A DNA stretch of 64,000 nt from HXMU1420-13 sp963691715 (GTDB lineage Bacteria; Bacteroidota; Rhodothermia; Balneolales; Balneolaceae): positions 1,550,001-1,614,000 of the forward strand of contig OY829281.1 of NCBI GenBank assembly GCA_963691715.1, written 5' to 3'. The notes beneath the pieces are model-generated. The model did not search any database. It was given only the letters and a program-made list of their open reading frames with translations, and had not been told where the DNA came from. This document shows positions 18,965 to 27,209 of this stretch, piece after piece; within the stretch, counting starts at the first letter, position 1; each line of letters begins with the position of its first letter. A program made the position numbers and the translations under genes.

Positions 18965-19411
18965 ATGTTAAAGTGGATAGATATCTTAAAATTTGCGAGA
19001 AATGGTAATCCTAAACCTGATCGAAGAGTTGAAAAAACTCAAGAAGAATGGAAAGCTATGCTTTCAGATGAACAATATGCCATTACTCGTTTGAAAGGTA
19101 CAGAACGGCCTTTTTCATCAGCAATGTGTAGCCGATTTGAACCCGGAAAATATGAATGTGTTTGTTGTGGTACCCTACTCTTTGATTCTGCCACCAAATT
19201 TGAAAGTGGAACTGGCTGGCCTTCCTTTGATCAACCGATTAAAGAGAATGCAATCGCTTATGAAGCCGATTACACTCATGGTATGGCACGTGTTGAAATA
19301 CTATGCAACACCTGCAATGCACATTTAGGCCATGTATTTAATGATGGGCCTAAACCCTCTGGGTTGCGTTATTGCACTAATGCCGTCAGCTTAATGAGAT
19401 ATTCTGAGTAA
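18965..19411 (+). CDS. msrB: Peptide methionine (R)-S-oxide reductase
   Basis: A 148-residue MsrB that repairs methionine-R-sulfoxide in proteins. The structural zinc site is given by CVCCG and CNTCNAHLGHVF (two Cys pairs), and the catalytic Cys is in RYCTNAVSLMR near the C terminus; GTGWPSF is the substrate-pocket signature. The N terminus (LKWIDILKFARNGNPKPDRRVEKT) is the usual extension without a signal peptide, so a cytoplasmic location is likely. It is the last gene of the rightward run from arsM and is convergent with the SxtJ-like gene. No fused MsrA domain. Confidence 0.93.
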   Translation: MLKWIDILKFARNGNPKPDRRVEKTQEEWKAMLSDEQYAITRLKGTERPFSSAMCSRFEPGKYECVCCGTLLFDSATKFESGTGWPSFDQPIKENAIAYEADYTHGMARVEILCNTCNAHLGHVFNDGPKPSGLRYCTNAVSLMRYSE

Positions 19412-19473
19412 ACATTGTGTTAAAAATAGTATCGTTGGCTTTTATCACGCCACTCACACGATTAGATCTTTAT

Positions 19474-19863
19474 TTACCATGGATGTTCTAAGTCCTTTTT
19501 CTTAAATGTCTTTTCATGAAAATCGAATATGCTCCCTCGATTATTTTTTAATGATAGCGGATCATTCCCAAAAAGTCTAAACAGAAGTGCGATTGGGGTT
19601 ATAAACAAAAAGTAAAGGAGTCCAAGAACTATTGGATTTACGATTCTAGATAAGATCTCAGCAATTTTATACCAGCCCCATACAATTCCAAACCCTGCTA
19701 CAGGTATAATTAGAGAAATCAGTCCTATGATTAAAGATGCATAGGCAATGTATTCATTATCAAAAATTGCAGCAATAACCAATAGCCCTATCACAATGAC
19801 CAATTGTGTTTTTGGAGTCTCCGGATCGGTTTTTATGTACTTAAAATCGCGTTTTGGAAGCAT
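19474..19863 (-). CDS. SxtJ-like small membrane protein
   Basis: A 129-residue protein with three to four hydrophobic segments (about residues 20-35, 38-58, 75-97) and a hydrophilic C-terminal tail rich in Lys. Its size, the PKTQLVIVIGLLVIAAI opening and its position downstream of an SxtK-like gene and a NodU/CmcH carbamoyltransferase match the SxtJ family named from cyanobacterial saxitoxin clusters. Homologous SxtI-K-J trios are widespread in bacteria that make no saxitoxin, so a toxin should not be inferred. It starts 6 bp after the SxtK-like stop, hence same operon. Function unknown; a role in exporting or modifying a carbamoylated envelope product is plausible. Confidence 0.72.
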   Translation of the reverse strand: MLPKRDFKYIKTDPETPKTQLVIVIGLLVIAAIFDNEYIAYASLIIGLISLIIPVAGFGIVWGWYKIAEILSRIVNPIVLGLLYFLFITPIALLFRLFGNDPLSLKNNRGSIFDFHEKTFKKKDLEHPW

Positions 19864-19869
19864 TCAAAG

Positions 19870-20019
19870 TTAAAATAAAGTGTAAATGAATGGTGCTATT
19901 GAAGAACCTCCACCAATAACAATTAGAAAGCCAAGGAGTAATAAAACTACTATCACTGGGGCTAACCAGAATTTTTTTCTTTCCTTCATAAAGCCCCATA
20001 AATCTTTTAGTAAATCCAT
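19870..20019 (-). CDS. SxtK-like/DUF5989 small membrane protein (49 aa)
   Basis: A 49-codon gene starting at ATG 20017-20019 and ending at TAA 19870-19872. It has an amphipathic, positively charged start (MDLLKDLWGFMKERKKFWL) then one hydrophobic helix and a GGSSIAPFIYTLF end. This is the DUF5989/SxtK pattern: short, one membrane helix, GG(S)S-APFIYTLF tail. It is always small and is found between a carbamoyltransferase (SxtI) and SxtJ, exactly as here apart from the IS insertion upstream. Function unknown. Its original promoter was probably that of the carbamoyltransferase operon, so the IS may have reduced its expression. Confidence 0.8.
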   Translation of the reverse strand: MDLLKDLWGFMKERKKFWLAPVIVVLLLLGFLIVIGGGSSIAPFIYTLF

Positions 20020-20108
20020 TTTAAGTATTTAAAGTTTGAACGTGAAAAATTCCATCTTTCTTTCACCCGATTCTCTAATTAGGTGACATATTAAAAATTA
20101 ATAGGTAT

Positions 20109-20116
20109 TTAAATAA
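20109..20116. repeat. Left target-site duplication of the IS
   Basis: TTAAATAA directly abuts the left inverted repeat and is repeated exactly at 20852-20859 directly outside the right inverted repeat. Eight base pairs is the usual target duplication of the IS1595 family. Confidence 0.92.
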
Positions 20117-20134
20117 GGGTCAAGACAACTTAAG
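20117..20134 (+). repeat. Left terminal inverted repeat of the IS
   Basis: Eighteen bases (GGGTCAAGACAACTTAAG) identical to the reverse complement of 20834-20851. Confidence 0.93.
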
Positions 20135-20806
20135 AGGGTTGTTTCGGATTAAAGATAAGAGTTTTGGATAGATATTTTCTTTACGATAATTGAATCGGAA
20201 TTCGGACTCTTTAAGATGCAGGTAAAAAGTAGCGGGGTGCATTCCCCGGCACTTAACTAATCGGGTTTTAGCAAATCCCCAAAAGCCTTCTATTCCGTTG
20301 ATATGGCTTGTGGAGGTGGCAAACTCATTGCGCCCATGATCCACACGTAGGTGCTTAGCATACCCTAAGTCCACCAGCCCATTGTAGCCTCGCCAGCCAT
20401 CGGAATGAATCACACTTTCTAGGGCTACTTTTCCTCTAATAATAGCCTGTAAGGTCTTTTTAGAGGCGTTGGGCACCACCTCTGTATACACCTTTCCATT
20501 ACGCTAGTAGAGTCCAAATACCAATACTTTTCCATACGCACCGCGTCCCCGTTTACCTTTTACTCGTCGGGCACCAAACAAAGATTCATCGACTTCCACC
20601 TGTCCACTAAATGGAGATTCGGACTCACAAAACTCGGCGATACGCCTGCGGATAGCTGTTAAATGTTTGTTGACTGAATTGCGAGAAATACCACTGAGTT
20701 CGGCGGTCTGCACCGCGGTTAGATCTAGGCAAAAAAGGCGTAGAATCTGTCGGAATTTAGCCTCAGAAATTCGTGAACGGTATATATACTTATTACGGAT
20801 TGGCAT
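20120..20806 (-). pseudogene. IS1595-family transposase, interrupted by an in-frame TAG
   Basis: Together the frame is 228 codons plus stop, a normal length for the small IS1595 transposases. The N-terminal part has a zinc-less helix-turn-helix region (LSGISRNSVNKHLTAIRRRI) and the first catalytic Asp in QVEVDESLFGARRVKGKRGRG. A TAG (20504-20506, codon 101) follows VFGLY. The same frame continues with RNGKVYTEVVPNASK and then the second Asp (SVIHSDGWRGYNGL), the H/N-rich HRRVDHG-like loop (LRVDHGRNEF) and the final Glu region HINGIEGFWGFAK. So all parts of the DDE(N)-type catalytic domain are present and only the stop breaks it. One C-to-T change (CAG to TAG) would explain it. Confidence 0.85.
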
Positions 20807-20833
20807 ACAACAACTTATGGAATTTTAATATCC

Positions 20834-20851
20834 CTTAAGTTGTCTTGACCC
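20834..20851 (-). repeat. Right terminal inverted repeat of the IS
   Basis: Reverse complement of the left repeat over 18 bases without mismatch; inner flanks diverge immediately. Confidence 0.93.
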
Positions 20852-20859
20852 TTAAATAA
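20852..20859. repeat. Right target-site duplication of the IS
   Basis: TTAAATAA, the exact copy of the 8 bp at 20109-20116, located 17 bp past the stop codon of the carbamoyltransferase gene. Confidence 0.92.
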
Positions 20860-20876
20860 ATGTTCTTCAATTTTTA

Positions 20877-22721
20877 CTAGTCTTTATCAAATTCAATATT
20901 TCGATCCCAGTTAGGTTGATTTTCTTTCTTAAAAACATAGTCACCTATTACTAAAATATCCATCTCTGTATTCATAAAACAACGATAGGCATCATCGGGA
21001 GTACATACAATAGGTTCTCCACGTACATTAAAACTGGTATTCACAACCAATCCATAACCTGTACGCTCTTTAAATGCGTTAATCATATGCCAATATTTTG
21101 GATTAGTTTTTTTATGTACGGTTTGTACACGTGCAGAAAAATCTATGTGAGTAATTGCGGGAAGGTCTGAACGTTTAACTTCCAATTTTTCTCGTAGTGG
21201 CATTACATCATATCCCTTAGGAAGGTCTTCTCTTCTGGAATGAACTACTGGCTGGACAAGTAACATATAAGGAGACTCAGATGTGAGTTCGAAGTAATCT
21301 GAAGCATCTTCTGCTAAAACTGATGGTGCAAATGGGCGAAATGATTCTCGATACTTAATTTTGAGATTCAATTTTTTCTGCATATCAATCCTTCTTGGAT
21401 CAGCAATAATACTTCTTGCCCCCAAAGCACGTGGGCCAAATTCCATTCTACCTTGAAACCATCCAATTACATTCCCATCATCAAGTAATTCTGCTACTTT
21501 TGAGAATAATTTTTTCCCTTTATACTCCGTGTAGCTAGCATTGTACTTTTTTAACGCACGTTGAATATCTATTGGATGGAATTCTGGACCAAGAAAAGTC
21601 CCGTTCATTATATCTGTCTTTTTAATAGATCGATCTTTTTCGAAAAAAATATGATGTGCAGCTAAGGCTCCTCCTATAGATCCGCCCGCATCACCCGCTG
21701 CCGGTTGGATATAAATATTATCAAAAATACCCTCATTTTGTAACTTACCATTAGCAACACAATTTAATGCCACACCACCAGCTAAACAGATAGAGTTCGC
21801 ACCTGTTATTTCCTTGGCTGTTTTTGCCATCTTTAGTACTATTTCTTCAGTAACTTTTTGTATAGCTAATGCTAAATCAGCTTCATGCTGTTCAAGCTCG
21901 GCTTCACTTTCTCGTCTTGGAAAACCGAATAAAGATTCCCATTTTTTTTCATTCGTCATTTTAAGACCAGTGGCATAGTCAAAATATTTTTGATTCAACC
22001 ATATAGACCCATCATCGCGAATATCTACTAACTCCGTTTTTATTTTATTAACGTACTCTTTAACAAGTTCTGAGTTCGGATTCCCATATGGAGCTAAACC
22101 CATCAACTTATATTCACCTGAATTCACTTTAAAGCCCAAAAAATAGGTAAATGCAGAGTATAATAATCCAATTGAATGGGGAAATTTTAATTCTCTATGA
22201 AGAGTTATCTCTTTACCTCTACCATGACAAATAGAGGCTGTTGTCCATTCTCCTACCCCATCGATGGTTAAAATAGCAGCTTCATTAAAGGGTGAAGGAT
22301 AAAATGCACTCGCCGCATGGCTTAAATGATGTTCAGGGAATAGAAGGATTACATCCTTTTTTGTGTAAAAACCAACTTTTTTTAATTCATCGTAGATTAG
22401 TTTTTTTAGAAACATTTTTTCCTTTAACCATACAGGCATAGCAACTATAAAAGATCTTACACCTTTCGGAGCAAAGGAAAGATATGTTTCTAGAAGGCGC
22501 TCAAATTTTAAAAGCGGCTTATCATAGAAAACAATTGCAGAAAGGTCGTCAATCTCAATTGCCTCTAAATCCAAACAATATTTGATGGCTTCTACTGGGA
22601 AACTATCATCGTGTTTTTTTCTAGTAAAACGTTCTTCTTGAGCTGCGGCTACAATGTCACCATCCCGTATTAAACAAGCTGCGGAATCATGGTAAAAAGC
22701 TGAAATTCCTAAAATATACAT
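20877..22721 (-). CDS. NodU/CmcH/SxtI-type carbamoyltransferase
   Basis: A 614-residue O-carbamoyltransferase of the TobZ/NodU family that uses carbamoyl phosphate and ATP to carbamoylate a hydroxyl group of a sugar or metabolite. The start at 22721 gives MYILGISAFYHDSAAC, the family's canonical N terminus; the frame to 22772 adds 17 unsupported residues. The Kae1-like domain shows HHLSHAASAFYPSPF (metal-binding His pair), LTIDGVGEWTT and CLAGGVALNCVANGKL. The C-terminal YrdC-like carbamoylating domain shows GRMEFGPRALGARSI, PFAPSVL and NTSFNVRGEPIV. First gene of an SxtI-K-J-like operon now split by an IS starting just beyond the stop. The acceptor is unknown. Confidence 0.9.
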   Translation of the reverse strand: MYILGISAFYHDSAACLIRDGDIVAAAQEERFTRKKHDDSFPVEAIKYCLDLEAIEIDDLSAIVFYDKPLLKFERLLETYLSFAPKGVRSFIVAMPVWLKEKMFLKKLIYDELKKVGFYTKKDVILLFPEHHLSHAASAFYPSPFNEAAILTIDGVGEWTTASICHGRGKEITLHRELKFPHSIGLLYSAFTYFLGFKVNSGEYKLMGLAPYGNPNSELVKEYVNKIKTELVDIRDDGSIWLNQKYFDYATGLKMTNEKKWESLFGFPRRESEAELEQHEADLALAIQKVTEEIVLKMAKTAKEITGANSICLAGGVALNCVANGKLQNEGIFDNIYIQPAAGDAGGSIGGALAAHHIFFEKDRSIKKTDIMNGTFLGPEFHPIDIQRALKKYNASYTEYKGKKLFSKVAELLDDGNVIGWFQGRMEFGPRALGARSIIADPRRIDMQKKLNLKIKYRESFRPFAPSVLAEDASDYFELTSESPYMLLVQPVVHSRREDLPKGYDVMPLREKLEVKRSDLPAITHIDFSARVQTVHKKTNPKYWHMINAFKERTGYGLVVNTSFNVRGEPIVCTPDDAYRCFMNTEMDILVIGDYVFKKENQPNWDRNIEFDKD

Positions 22722-22836
22722 AATGAAATTATTTCGACTGAAGATACTAAAACAATAACATCTGCCAACCACTAGTTTTTTAGCAATTGTTTGTTCCGTA
22801 CATTAAATCTAAAATTATCTCCATCAAAATAGCCAA

Positions 22837-23715
22837 ATGATTATTTCAATGACCGGCTTTGGGCGAGGTGAGGCTGCTGAAAACGGTCTCAACGCCACTG
22901 TCGAAATTAAAACCTTAAATAGTAGATTTTTAGATATCTCGATTAGATTACCTCAACAACTACAGCAGAAAGAACTTGAACTGAAGGAATTATTCCAGAA
23001 AAGTATTAATAGAGGAAAATTAAATGTAAATGTAAATCTTACACAACAAGATAATGCTCAACCAAGCATAAAAATAGATACTACAAAGGTACAATTTTAT
23101 GCGAGTATACTAAATGAAGTACGAGATGTAGCTGGAATTGAAGAGTCGATCAAAATGAAAGATATTATAAGTTTTGGAGACATATTTATTTCTGAAGAAG
23201 AAGATGGTAATGAACAGGAGAAATGGGATCTAGTTCAAAAAGCAACTTTCCTTGCCATTGAGAATCTTATGGAAATGAGAAATCAAGAAGGTGGTCAACT
23301 AAAAAATGATTTACTTTCAAGAATTGCAGAAATTGAACAATCAGTATCTCATATAGAAAGTGTAACTGAAGGTAGAGCCGAAGAAATACGGAAAAAGTTA
23401 CTCGATAGAATCCAATTGATGGTAGAAAATGAAAACCTCGACAAAGAACGTATAGAACTTGAAGTAGCCATTTTAGTTGATAAAATGGATATCACAGAAG
23501 AAACTGTACGTTTAGCTGCACATCTCAAATTTTTTAAGGAGGCTGTTGATCAACCTCAACCAGCAGGTAGAAGACTTAATTTTCTTACCCAAGAAATAAA
23601 CCGTGAACTAAATACTATCGGCTCTAAAGCAAACGACTCTGGAATTGCCCATCATGTTGTACGAGCTAAAGAAATGCTAGAACAAATTAGAGAACAAGTT
23701 CAAAACGTGGAATAA
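22837..23715 (+). CDS. YicC family endoribonuclease-like protein
   Basis: A 292-residue YicC protein. It begins with the conserved MTGFGRGEA, then EIKTLNSRFLDISIRLP, and ends with the DUF1732 tail, here GRRLNFLTQEINRELNTIGSKAND followed by VRAKEMLEQIREQVQNVE. E. coli YicC has been reported to be an endoribonuclease involved in small-RNA turnover; the family is conserved next to gmk in many bacteria, as here (gmk starts 4 bp later). Divergent from the carbamoyltransferase gene, with the promoters in the 115 bp between. Confidence 0.92.
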   Translation: MIISMTGFGRGEAAENGLNATVEIKTLNSRFLDISIRLPQQLQQKELELKELFQKSINRGKLNVNVNLTQQDNAQPSIKIDTTKVQFYASILNEVRDVAGIEESIKMKDIISFGDIFISEEEDGNEQEKWDLVQKATFLAIENLMEMRNQEGGQLKNDLLSRIAEIEQSVSHIESVTEGRAEEIRKKLLDRIQLMVENENLDKERIELEVAILVDKMDITEETVRLAAHLKFFKEAVDQPQPAGRRLNFLTQEINRELNTIGSKANDSGIAHHVVRAKEMLEQIREQVQNVE

Positions 23716-23719
23716 AGTA

Positions 23720-24289
23720 TTGAAAAAAGGGAAAATATTAATGCTAGTATCACCCTCTGGTGGTGGGAAAAGTACAATTGCAAAACGCTTGTTTATTGAT
23801 TTTAAAAACCTGAAATTTTCCGTATCTGCTACAACTAGAGCTCCAAGAAATGAAGAAACCAATGGAGTTCATTATCACTTTCTTTCAAACACCGATTTCA
23901 ACCTTAAAATCGAAAATAATGATTTCTTAGAATGGGAAGAGTTTTACGAAGGAAATCGTTACGGCACTTTACGTTCAGAGGTTGATAAAAAGTTAAAATC
24001 AGGTTATTTTGTTTTGTTAGACGTAGAAATAAAAGGTGCGTTAAACGTGAAAAAAATTTACGGCTCAGAATGTCTGGGTATTTTTTTACAACCACCATCT
24101 TTCGAAATCTTAAAACAGCGCCTCACCGATCGAAATACAGAATCTATTGATTCATTAAATATTCGATTAGAACGGGCAAAGGAAGAACTTACTTACGCCG
24201 ATCAATTTGATCGGGTTATTATTAATGATGATTTGGAAACGGCTTATCAAGAAGTAAAATGTACCGTTTCTGAATTCATGAATTCATAA
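23720..24289 (+). CDS. gmk: Guanylate kinase
   Basis: A 189-residue enzyme phosphorylating GMP to GDP. The P-loop is SPSGGGKST (residues 11-19), then SVSATTRAPRNEE with the GMP-binding Arg, HYHFLSN, WEEFYEGNRYGT and VLLDVEIKGALNVK (DxxxQG-like region, with Lys in place of the usual Gln). The start is uncertain: TTG at 23720 gives a normal N terminus (KKGKILMLV); the first in-frame ATG, 23741, would leave only four residues before the P-loop strand. The TTG start 4 bp after the yicC stop is preferred. Part of yicC-gmk-rpoZ-coaBC. Confidence 0.93.
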   Translation: MKKGKILMLVSPSGGGKSTIAKRLFIDFKNLKFSVSATTRAPRNEETNGVHYHFLSNTDFNLKIENNDFLEWEEFYEGNRYGTLRSEVDKKLKSGYFVLLDVEIKGALNVKKIYGSECLGIFLQPPSFEILKQRLTDRNTESIDSLNIRLERAKEELTYADQFDRVIINDDLETAYQEVKCTVSEFMNS

Positions 24290-24294
24290 ATTAT

Positions 24295-24585
24295 ATGTCT
24301 ATTCAAACACTTGACATCGAAAAATTAAAAGAAGTAACCGGTAATAAATACGAATTACTTGTAATCATGTCTAAGAGAGCTCGTCAAATCGCTGCTCAAG
24401 AAAAATTAGAATTGGATGAAAAACTTCAATACTTCGAAGGCTTTGAAGATGATGATGAATTTTCTTTCAATGAAGAACAAGAACAAATTTCAAAAGCATT
24501 TGAAAAACTACCCCATGCAACACGCAGAGCTATCAGCGAAATGCATGAAGATGATATCTATTTCCGTAGACCAGAATTGGATTAA
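24295..24585 (+). CDS. rpoZ: DNA-directed RNA polymerase omega subunit family protein
   Basis: A 96-residue omega/Rpb6-type protein. The core segment NKYELLVIMSKRARQIAAQEK is the conserved omega helix that clamps the beta-prime subunit; the following acidic stretch (EGFEDDDEFSFNEEQEQ) and the C-terminal part are as in Bacteroidota/Balneolota omega proteins, which are longer and more acidic than the E. coli one. Position between gmk and coaBC (gaps of 5 and 3 bp) is the usual gmk-rpoZ-coaBC order, which strongly supports the call. Confidence 0.9.
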   Translation: MSIQTLDIEKLKEVTGNKYELLVIMSKRARQIAAQEKLELDEKLQYFEGFEDDDEFSFNEEQEQISKAFEKLPHATRRAISEMHEDDIYFRRPELD

Positions 24586-24588
24586 ATA

Positions 24589-25779
24589 ATGCTCTCCGGG
24601 AAACGTATAGTTCTCGGTATAACTGGAGGAATTGCAGCTTACAAAGCTGCATTCTTACTCAGAGAATATCAAAAAGCGGGTGCAGAAGTAAGAGTAACTA
24701 TGACTCCTTCGGCAATCCGCTTTGTTGGTTTAGATACCTTTGCTTCGCTCTCGGGACATTCGGTCGCTGTTGAAATATTTCCGGATGAAACAGATTCAAC
24801 AGAATGGACCAGACATATATATTGGGGAGAATGGGCCGATTTATTCGTTATTGCACCTTGTACAGGGAATACAATTGCTAAAATAGCCAATGGCATTTCT
24901 GACAATATGCTTACAGCGACAGTTTTGGCTGCTCGATGTCCTCTTTTAATTTGCCCAACCATGGATGGGGAAATGTATGAATCCCCTTCTGTTACCAATA
25001 ATCTTAAAAAAATTGAAGGGTTTGGTTACCATGTTTTAGAGCCAGAAACTGGATTTTTAGCAAGCGGTTTAGATGGGAAAGGTAGACTTCCAGAAATCAG
25101 TGCTATCCTAAAAAAATCTAGTGAAATAATTGGAGATGTTATTGGACCTTTATTTGGAAAAAAAGTATTGGTTACTGCTGGTCCTACCCGTGAACATATA
25201 GATCCAGTCCGATTTATATCCAATCCAAGTAGTGGTAAAATGGGTGTAGCAATGGCTAAAGCTGCGCAAAGGATGGGTGGCGAGGTAACCTTAATTCATG
25301 GTCCAATATCTATAGAATTACCTACAAATATTGTAAATAAATCAGTAGTAAGTGCAAAAGATTTATTTTATGAAGTAAAAAAATATGCTGCTTTTGATGT
25401 GATTATCATGGCTGCAGCTGTTTCTGATTTTACACCTGCAATTGTGCATGACCATAAAATCAAAAAAGATAAAAGTAATGATCAAATTAAATTAAACCGT
25501 ACAATAGATATTTTAGCATGGCTTGGTAAACATAAACAAAATCATCAAGTTTTGATTGGTTTTGCTATGGAAACACAACATTTACTTGAGAATGCTACAA
25601 AGAAGCTTAAAGAAAAAAATGCGGATTGGATTATTGCTAACTCATTAACAGAAGATAAAGCAGGATTTGGATCAGACTATAATCATGTATATCTACTTGG
25701 TAAAACATCGAACACTGAATTTATTGGTACAAAACTAGAAATTGCAGAACGAGTTTTGAATTTTATAATGCGCCCTTAA
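24589..25779 (+). CDS. coaBC: Bifunctional phosphopantothenoylcysteine decarboxylase / phosphopantothenate-cysteine ligase
   Basis: A 396-residue bifunctional coenzyme A enzyme. The N-terminal CoaC flavodoxin-like domain has GITGGIAAYKAAFLLRE, an FMN-site APCTGNTIAKIANGI with the expected Asn, and CPTMDGEMYESP. The C-terminal CoaB domain starts near residue 185 with VLVTAGPTREHIDPVRFISN, followed by SSGKMGVAMAKAA, and has the AAVSDFTP and late KKLKEKNADWIIAN motifs. The usual His of CoaC (PA-x-H- type) is in WTRHIYWGEWADL. It makes 4'-phosphopantetheine from phosphopantothenate and cysteine. Co-operonic with rpoZ. panB, elsewhere in the window, belongs to the same pathway. Confidence 0.94.
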   Translation: MLSGKRIVLGITGGIAAYKAAFLLREYQKAGAEVRVTMTPSAIRFVGLDTFASLSGHSVAVEIFPDETDSTEWTRHIYWGEWADLFVIAPCTGNTIAKIANGISDNMLTATVLAARCPLLICPTMDGEMYESPSVTNNLKKIEGFGYHVLEPETGFLASGLDGKGRLPEISAILKKSSEIIGDVIGPLFGKKVLVTAGPTREHIDPVRFISNPSSGKMGVAMAKAAQRMGGEVTLIHGPISIELPTNIVNKSVVSAKDLFYEVKKYAAFDVIIMAAAVSDFTPAIVHDHKIKKDKSNDQIKLNRTIDILAWLGKHKQNHQVLIGFAMETQHLLENATKKLKEKNADWIIANSLTEDKAGFGSDYNHVYLLGKTSNTEFIGTKLEIAERVLNFIMRP

Positions 25780-25789
25780 TAATGCTAAT

Positions 25790-26218
25790 ATGAAACAAGG
25801 TAAGTATTTACTTACAAGCCTGTTGATTGCGGCTTGCATTCTAGCTACGGTTTTGTTTTTTACAATAGCACCTACAGCTACTTACACATTAAGCGATTTA
25901 GAAGATTTAAACTCTACGTTAGACATAGCTATTGAAGCTGCTGGATTACCTTTATCTGAATTTAAAAAAACTCATCTAGAAATTGATAGTACGTTTTCAA
26001 GATCTGTATATGAAATTAAAGTGCACCCCTCTTTTTCAAAAACAAGTTTTCATCTTGCACTTAATCATCAGCTTCAAATTTACAACATTGATAGCCCAGC
26101 GAAAGTTTTGTTCCCTGAAGAAAATATGCATATTCATCTGATATATAATGGAACAATATTTCGAACAATTCGATTAACAACCAATCGTATTCCAAAAAAT
26201 ACTGATGATAATGGGTGA
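25790..26218 (+). CDS. Hypothetical exported/membrane-anchored protein
   Basis: A 142-residue protein I do not recognise. It has one N-terminal hydrophobic segment (about residues 7-27, LLTSLLIAACILATVLFF) that could be a signal anchor, then a soluble domain of mixed beta character predicted to be periplasmic. No catalytic motif is visible. It starts 10 bp after coaBC and its end overlaps the start of the lipase gene by 8-14 bp, depending on the ATG used, so it belongs to the same transcript and may be translationally coupled to the lipase. A chaperone or accessory role for the lipase is conceivable but unsupported. Confidence 0.6.
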   Translation: MKQGKYLLTSLLIAACILATVLFFTIAPTATYTLSDLEDLNSTLDIAIEAAGLPLSEFKKTHLEIDSTFSRSVYEIKVHPSFSKTSFHLALNHQLQIYNIDSPAKVLFPEENMHIHLIYNGTIFRTIRLTTNRIPKNTDDNG

Positions 26219-27059
26219 TCGAAATATACTAAAACGCTTTCAGCTAGAGGTGTTTCCTCAACCACCAATACTAAAAACTAAGCATCCAATATTTTTGTGC
26301 CACGGATTTGGCGCTATTGGTTCTTTAGTTAAACCTTCACCATTGCACGATCCATGTATGCTAATGAGAGAGCATGGAATGACTGCCATAGCACCTAACG
26401 TAGTACCTTATGCATCTATAGAAACTCGTGCCTCAAATTGGGTACGATTAATCAAAGAGTTTTGTGATGCATATAACTATGACAAACTTAATGTAGTGGC
26501 TCATAGTATGGGTGGGCTAGATATGCGTTATGCTATTGCTCATTTGGATATTGCAGAAAAAATTGAATCACTTACAACAGTTGCAACCCCACATCATGGC
26601 ACTTATTTAGCAGATTTAGTTCTTAAAACTCCAGAAATACTAGCGGGTCCAATAAGTGAAATTGTTGATTGGTTCGGAAATAATGTATATCCAAGTGAAA
26701 GAAGTAATGCCATTGGGTCGGTTGAACAACTTACTTTAGAATATATTCAAAAATGTTTTAACCCTAATACTCCTGATCCAGATGGCATACCTATATATTC
26801 CTATGCAGCCGCAGTTGGGCGTGGCACAAAATATTCTCTTAATCCCATCTTCAAATTTCAAGGCAATCAAATTTTCGATGTAGAAGGTGAAAATGATTCA
26901 TTCGTATCTGTAGAAAGTGCACAATGGGGACAATACTTAGGCTGTATCAATCTATCCCATTTAAATCAGATTAATGTACAAGTTGGTCGAGATCTTAAAT
27001 CACACTACTATGACTTCTGGACTGGAGTAACAAAAAAACTCTCAGAGTTTGGGCATTAA
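26205..27059 (+). CDS. Alpha/beta-hydrolase lipase (triacylglycerol lipase-like)
   Basis: A 284-residue alpha/beta hydrolase. HPIFLCHGFGAIGS supplies the oxyanion-hole HG region, VVAHSMGGLDMRYAI is the nucleophile elbow (Ser in GHSMGG-like AHSMGG), the Asp is probably in EGENDSFVSVESA, and the His in CINLSHLNQ near residue 255. The layout resembles Pseudomonas/Burkholderia family I lipases (TTVATPHHGTYLADL is their conserved segment), yet there is no signal peptide, so it is cytoplasmic unless exported otherwise. Starts at 26205 or 26211 overlap the preceding gene. Substrate chain length cannot be told. Confidence 0.85.
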   Translation: MIMGDRNILKRFQLEVFPQPPILKTKHPIFLCHGFGAIGSLVKPSPLHDPCMLMREHGMTAIAPNVVPYASIETRASNWVRLIKEFCDAYNYDKLNVVAHSMGGLDMRYAIAHLDIAEKIESLTTVATPHHGTYLADLVLKTPEILAGPISEIVDWFGNNVYPSERSNAIGSVEQLTLEYIQKCFNPNTPDPDGIPIYSYAAAVGRGTKYSLNPIFKFQGNQIFDVEGENDSFVSVESAQWGQYLGCINLSHLNQINVQVGRDLKSHYYDFWTGVTKKLSEFGH

Positions 27060-27209
27060 GTGTCGATAGAAAAAATTAAATATTCCTCTTTAAAGAAATA
27101 ATTCTTTTACCATTAATGCGGATGAGTACCACGTTGATGAATTCCAATAATAGAGTAATATTAAGTGTCAAATGATTTAAGTACATTATTTCTAAATAAG
27201 ACATGTATT

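Larger units (their letters stand above)
20117..20851 (-). mobile_element. Complete IS1595-family insertion sequence (735 bp)
   Basis: The element is bounded by 18-bp perfect terminal inverted repeats beginning GGGTCAAGACAACTTAAG (20117-20134 and 20834-20851) and by an 8-bp direct duplication TTAAATAA outside both ends. It carries one transposase frame on the minus strand, filling nearly the whole element and ending inside the left inverted repeat. It is more GC-rich than the flanks. The intact ends and exact duplication show a recent, single insertion between the carbamoyltransferase gene and its SxtK/SxtJ-like partners, in the same orientation as that operon. The transposase has an in-frame TAG, so this copy may be inactive unless the stop is read through or is a sequencing error. 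Confidence 0.93.

Noticed and set aside
6334..20806. Stop-codon reassignment (TAG as sense) because two frames continue past TAG
   Set aside because: A third gene breaks at TAA and a fourth remnant at TGA, and many other genes in the window end normally at all three stops. Isolated lesions are simpler.
19474..22721. Saxitoxin biosynthesis
   Set aside because: SxtI-K-J-like trios are common outside toxin producers, and no polyketide synthase (SxtA) or other Sxt enzymes are present.
22722..22772. A 17-residue N-terminal extension of the carbamoyltransferase
   Set aside because: The family N terminus begins exactly at MYILGISAFYHD (ATG 22721); the extension has no counterpart.
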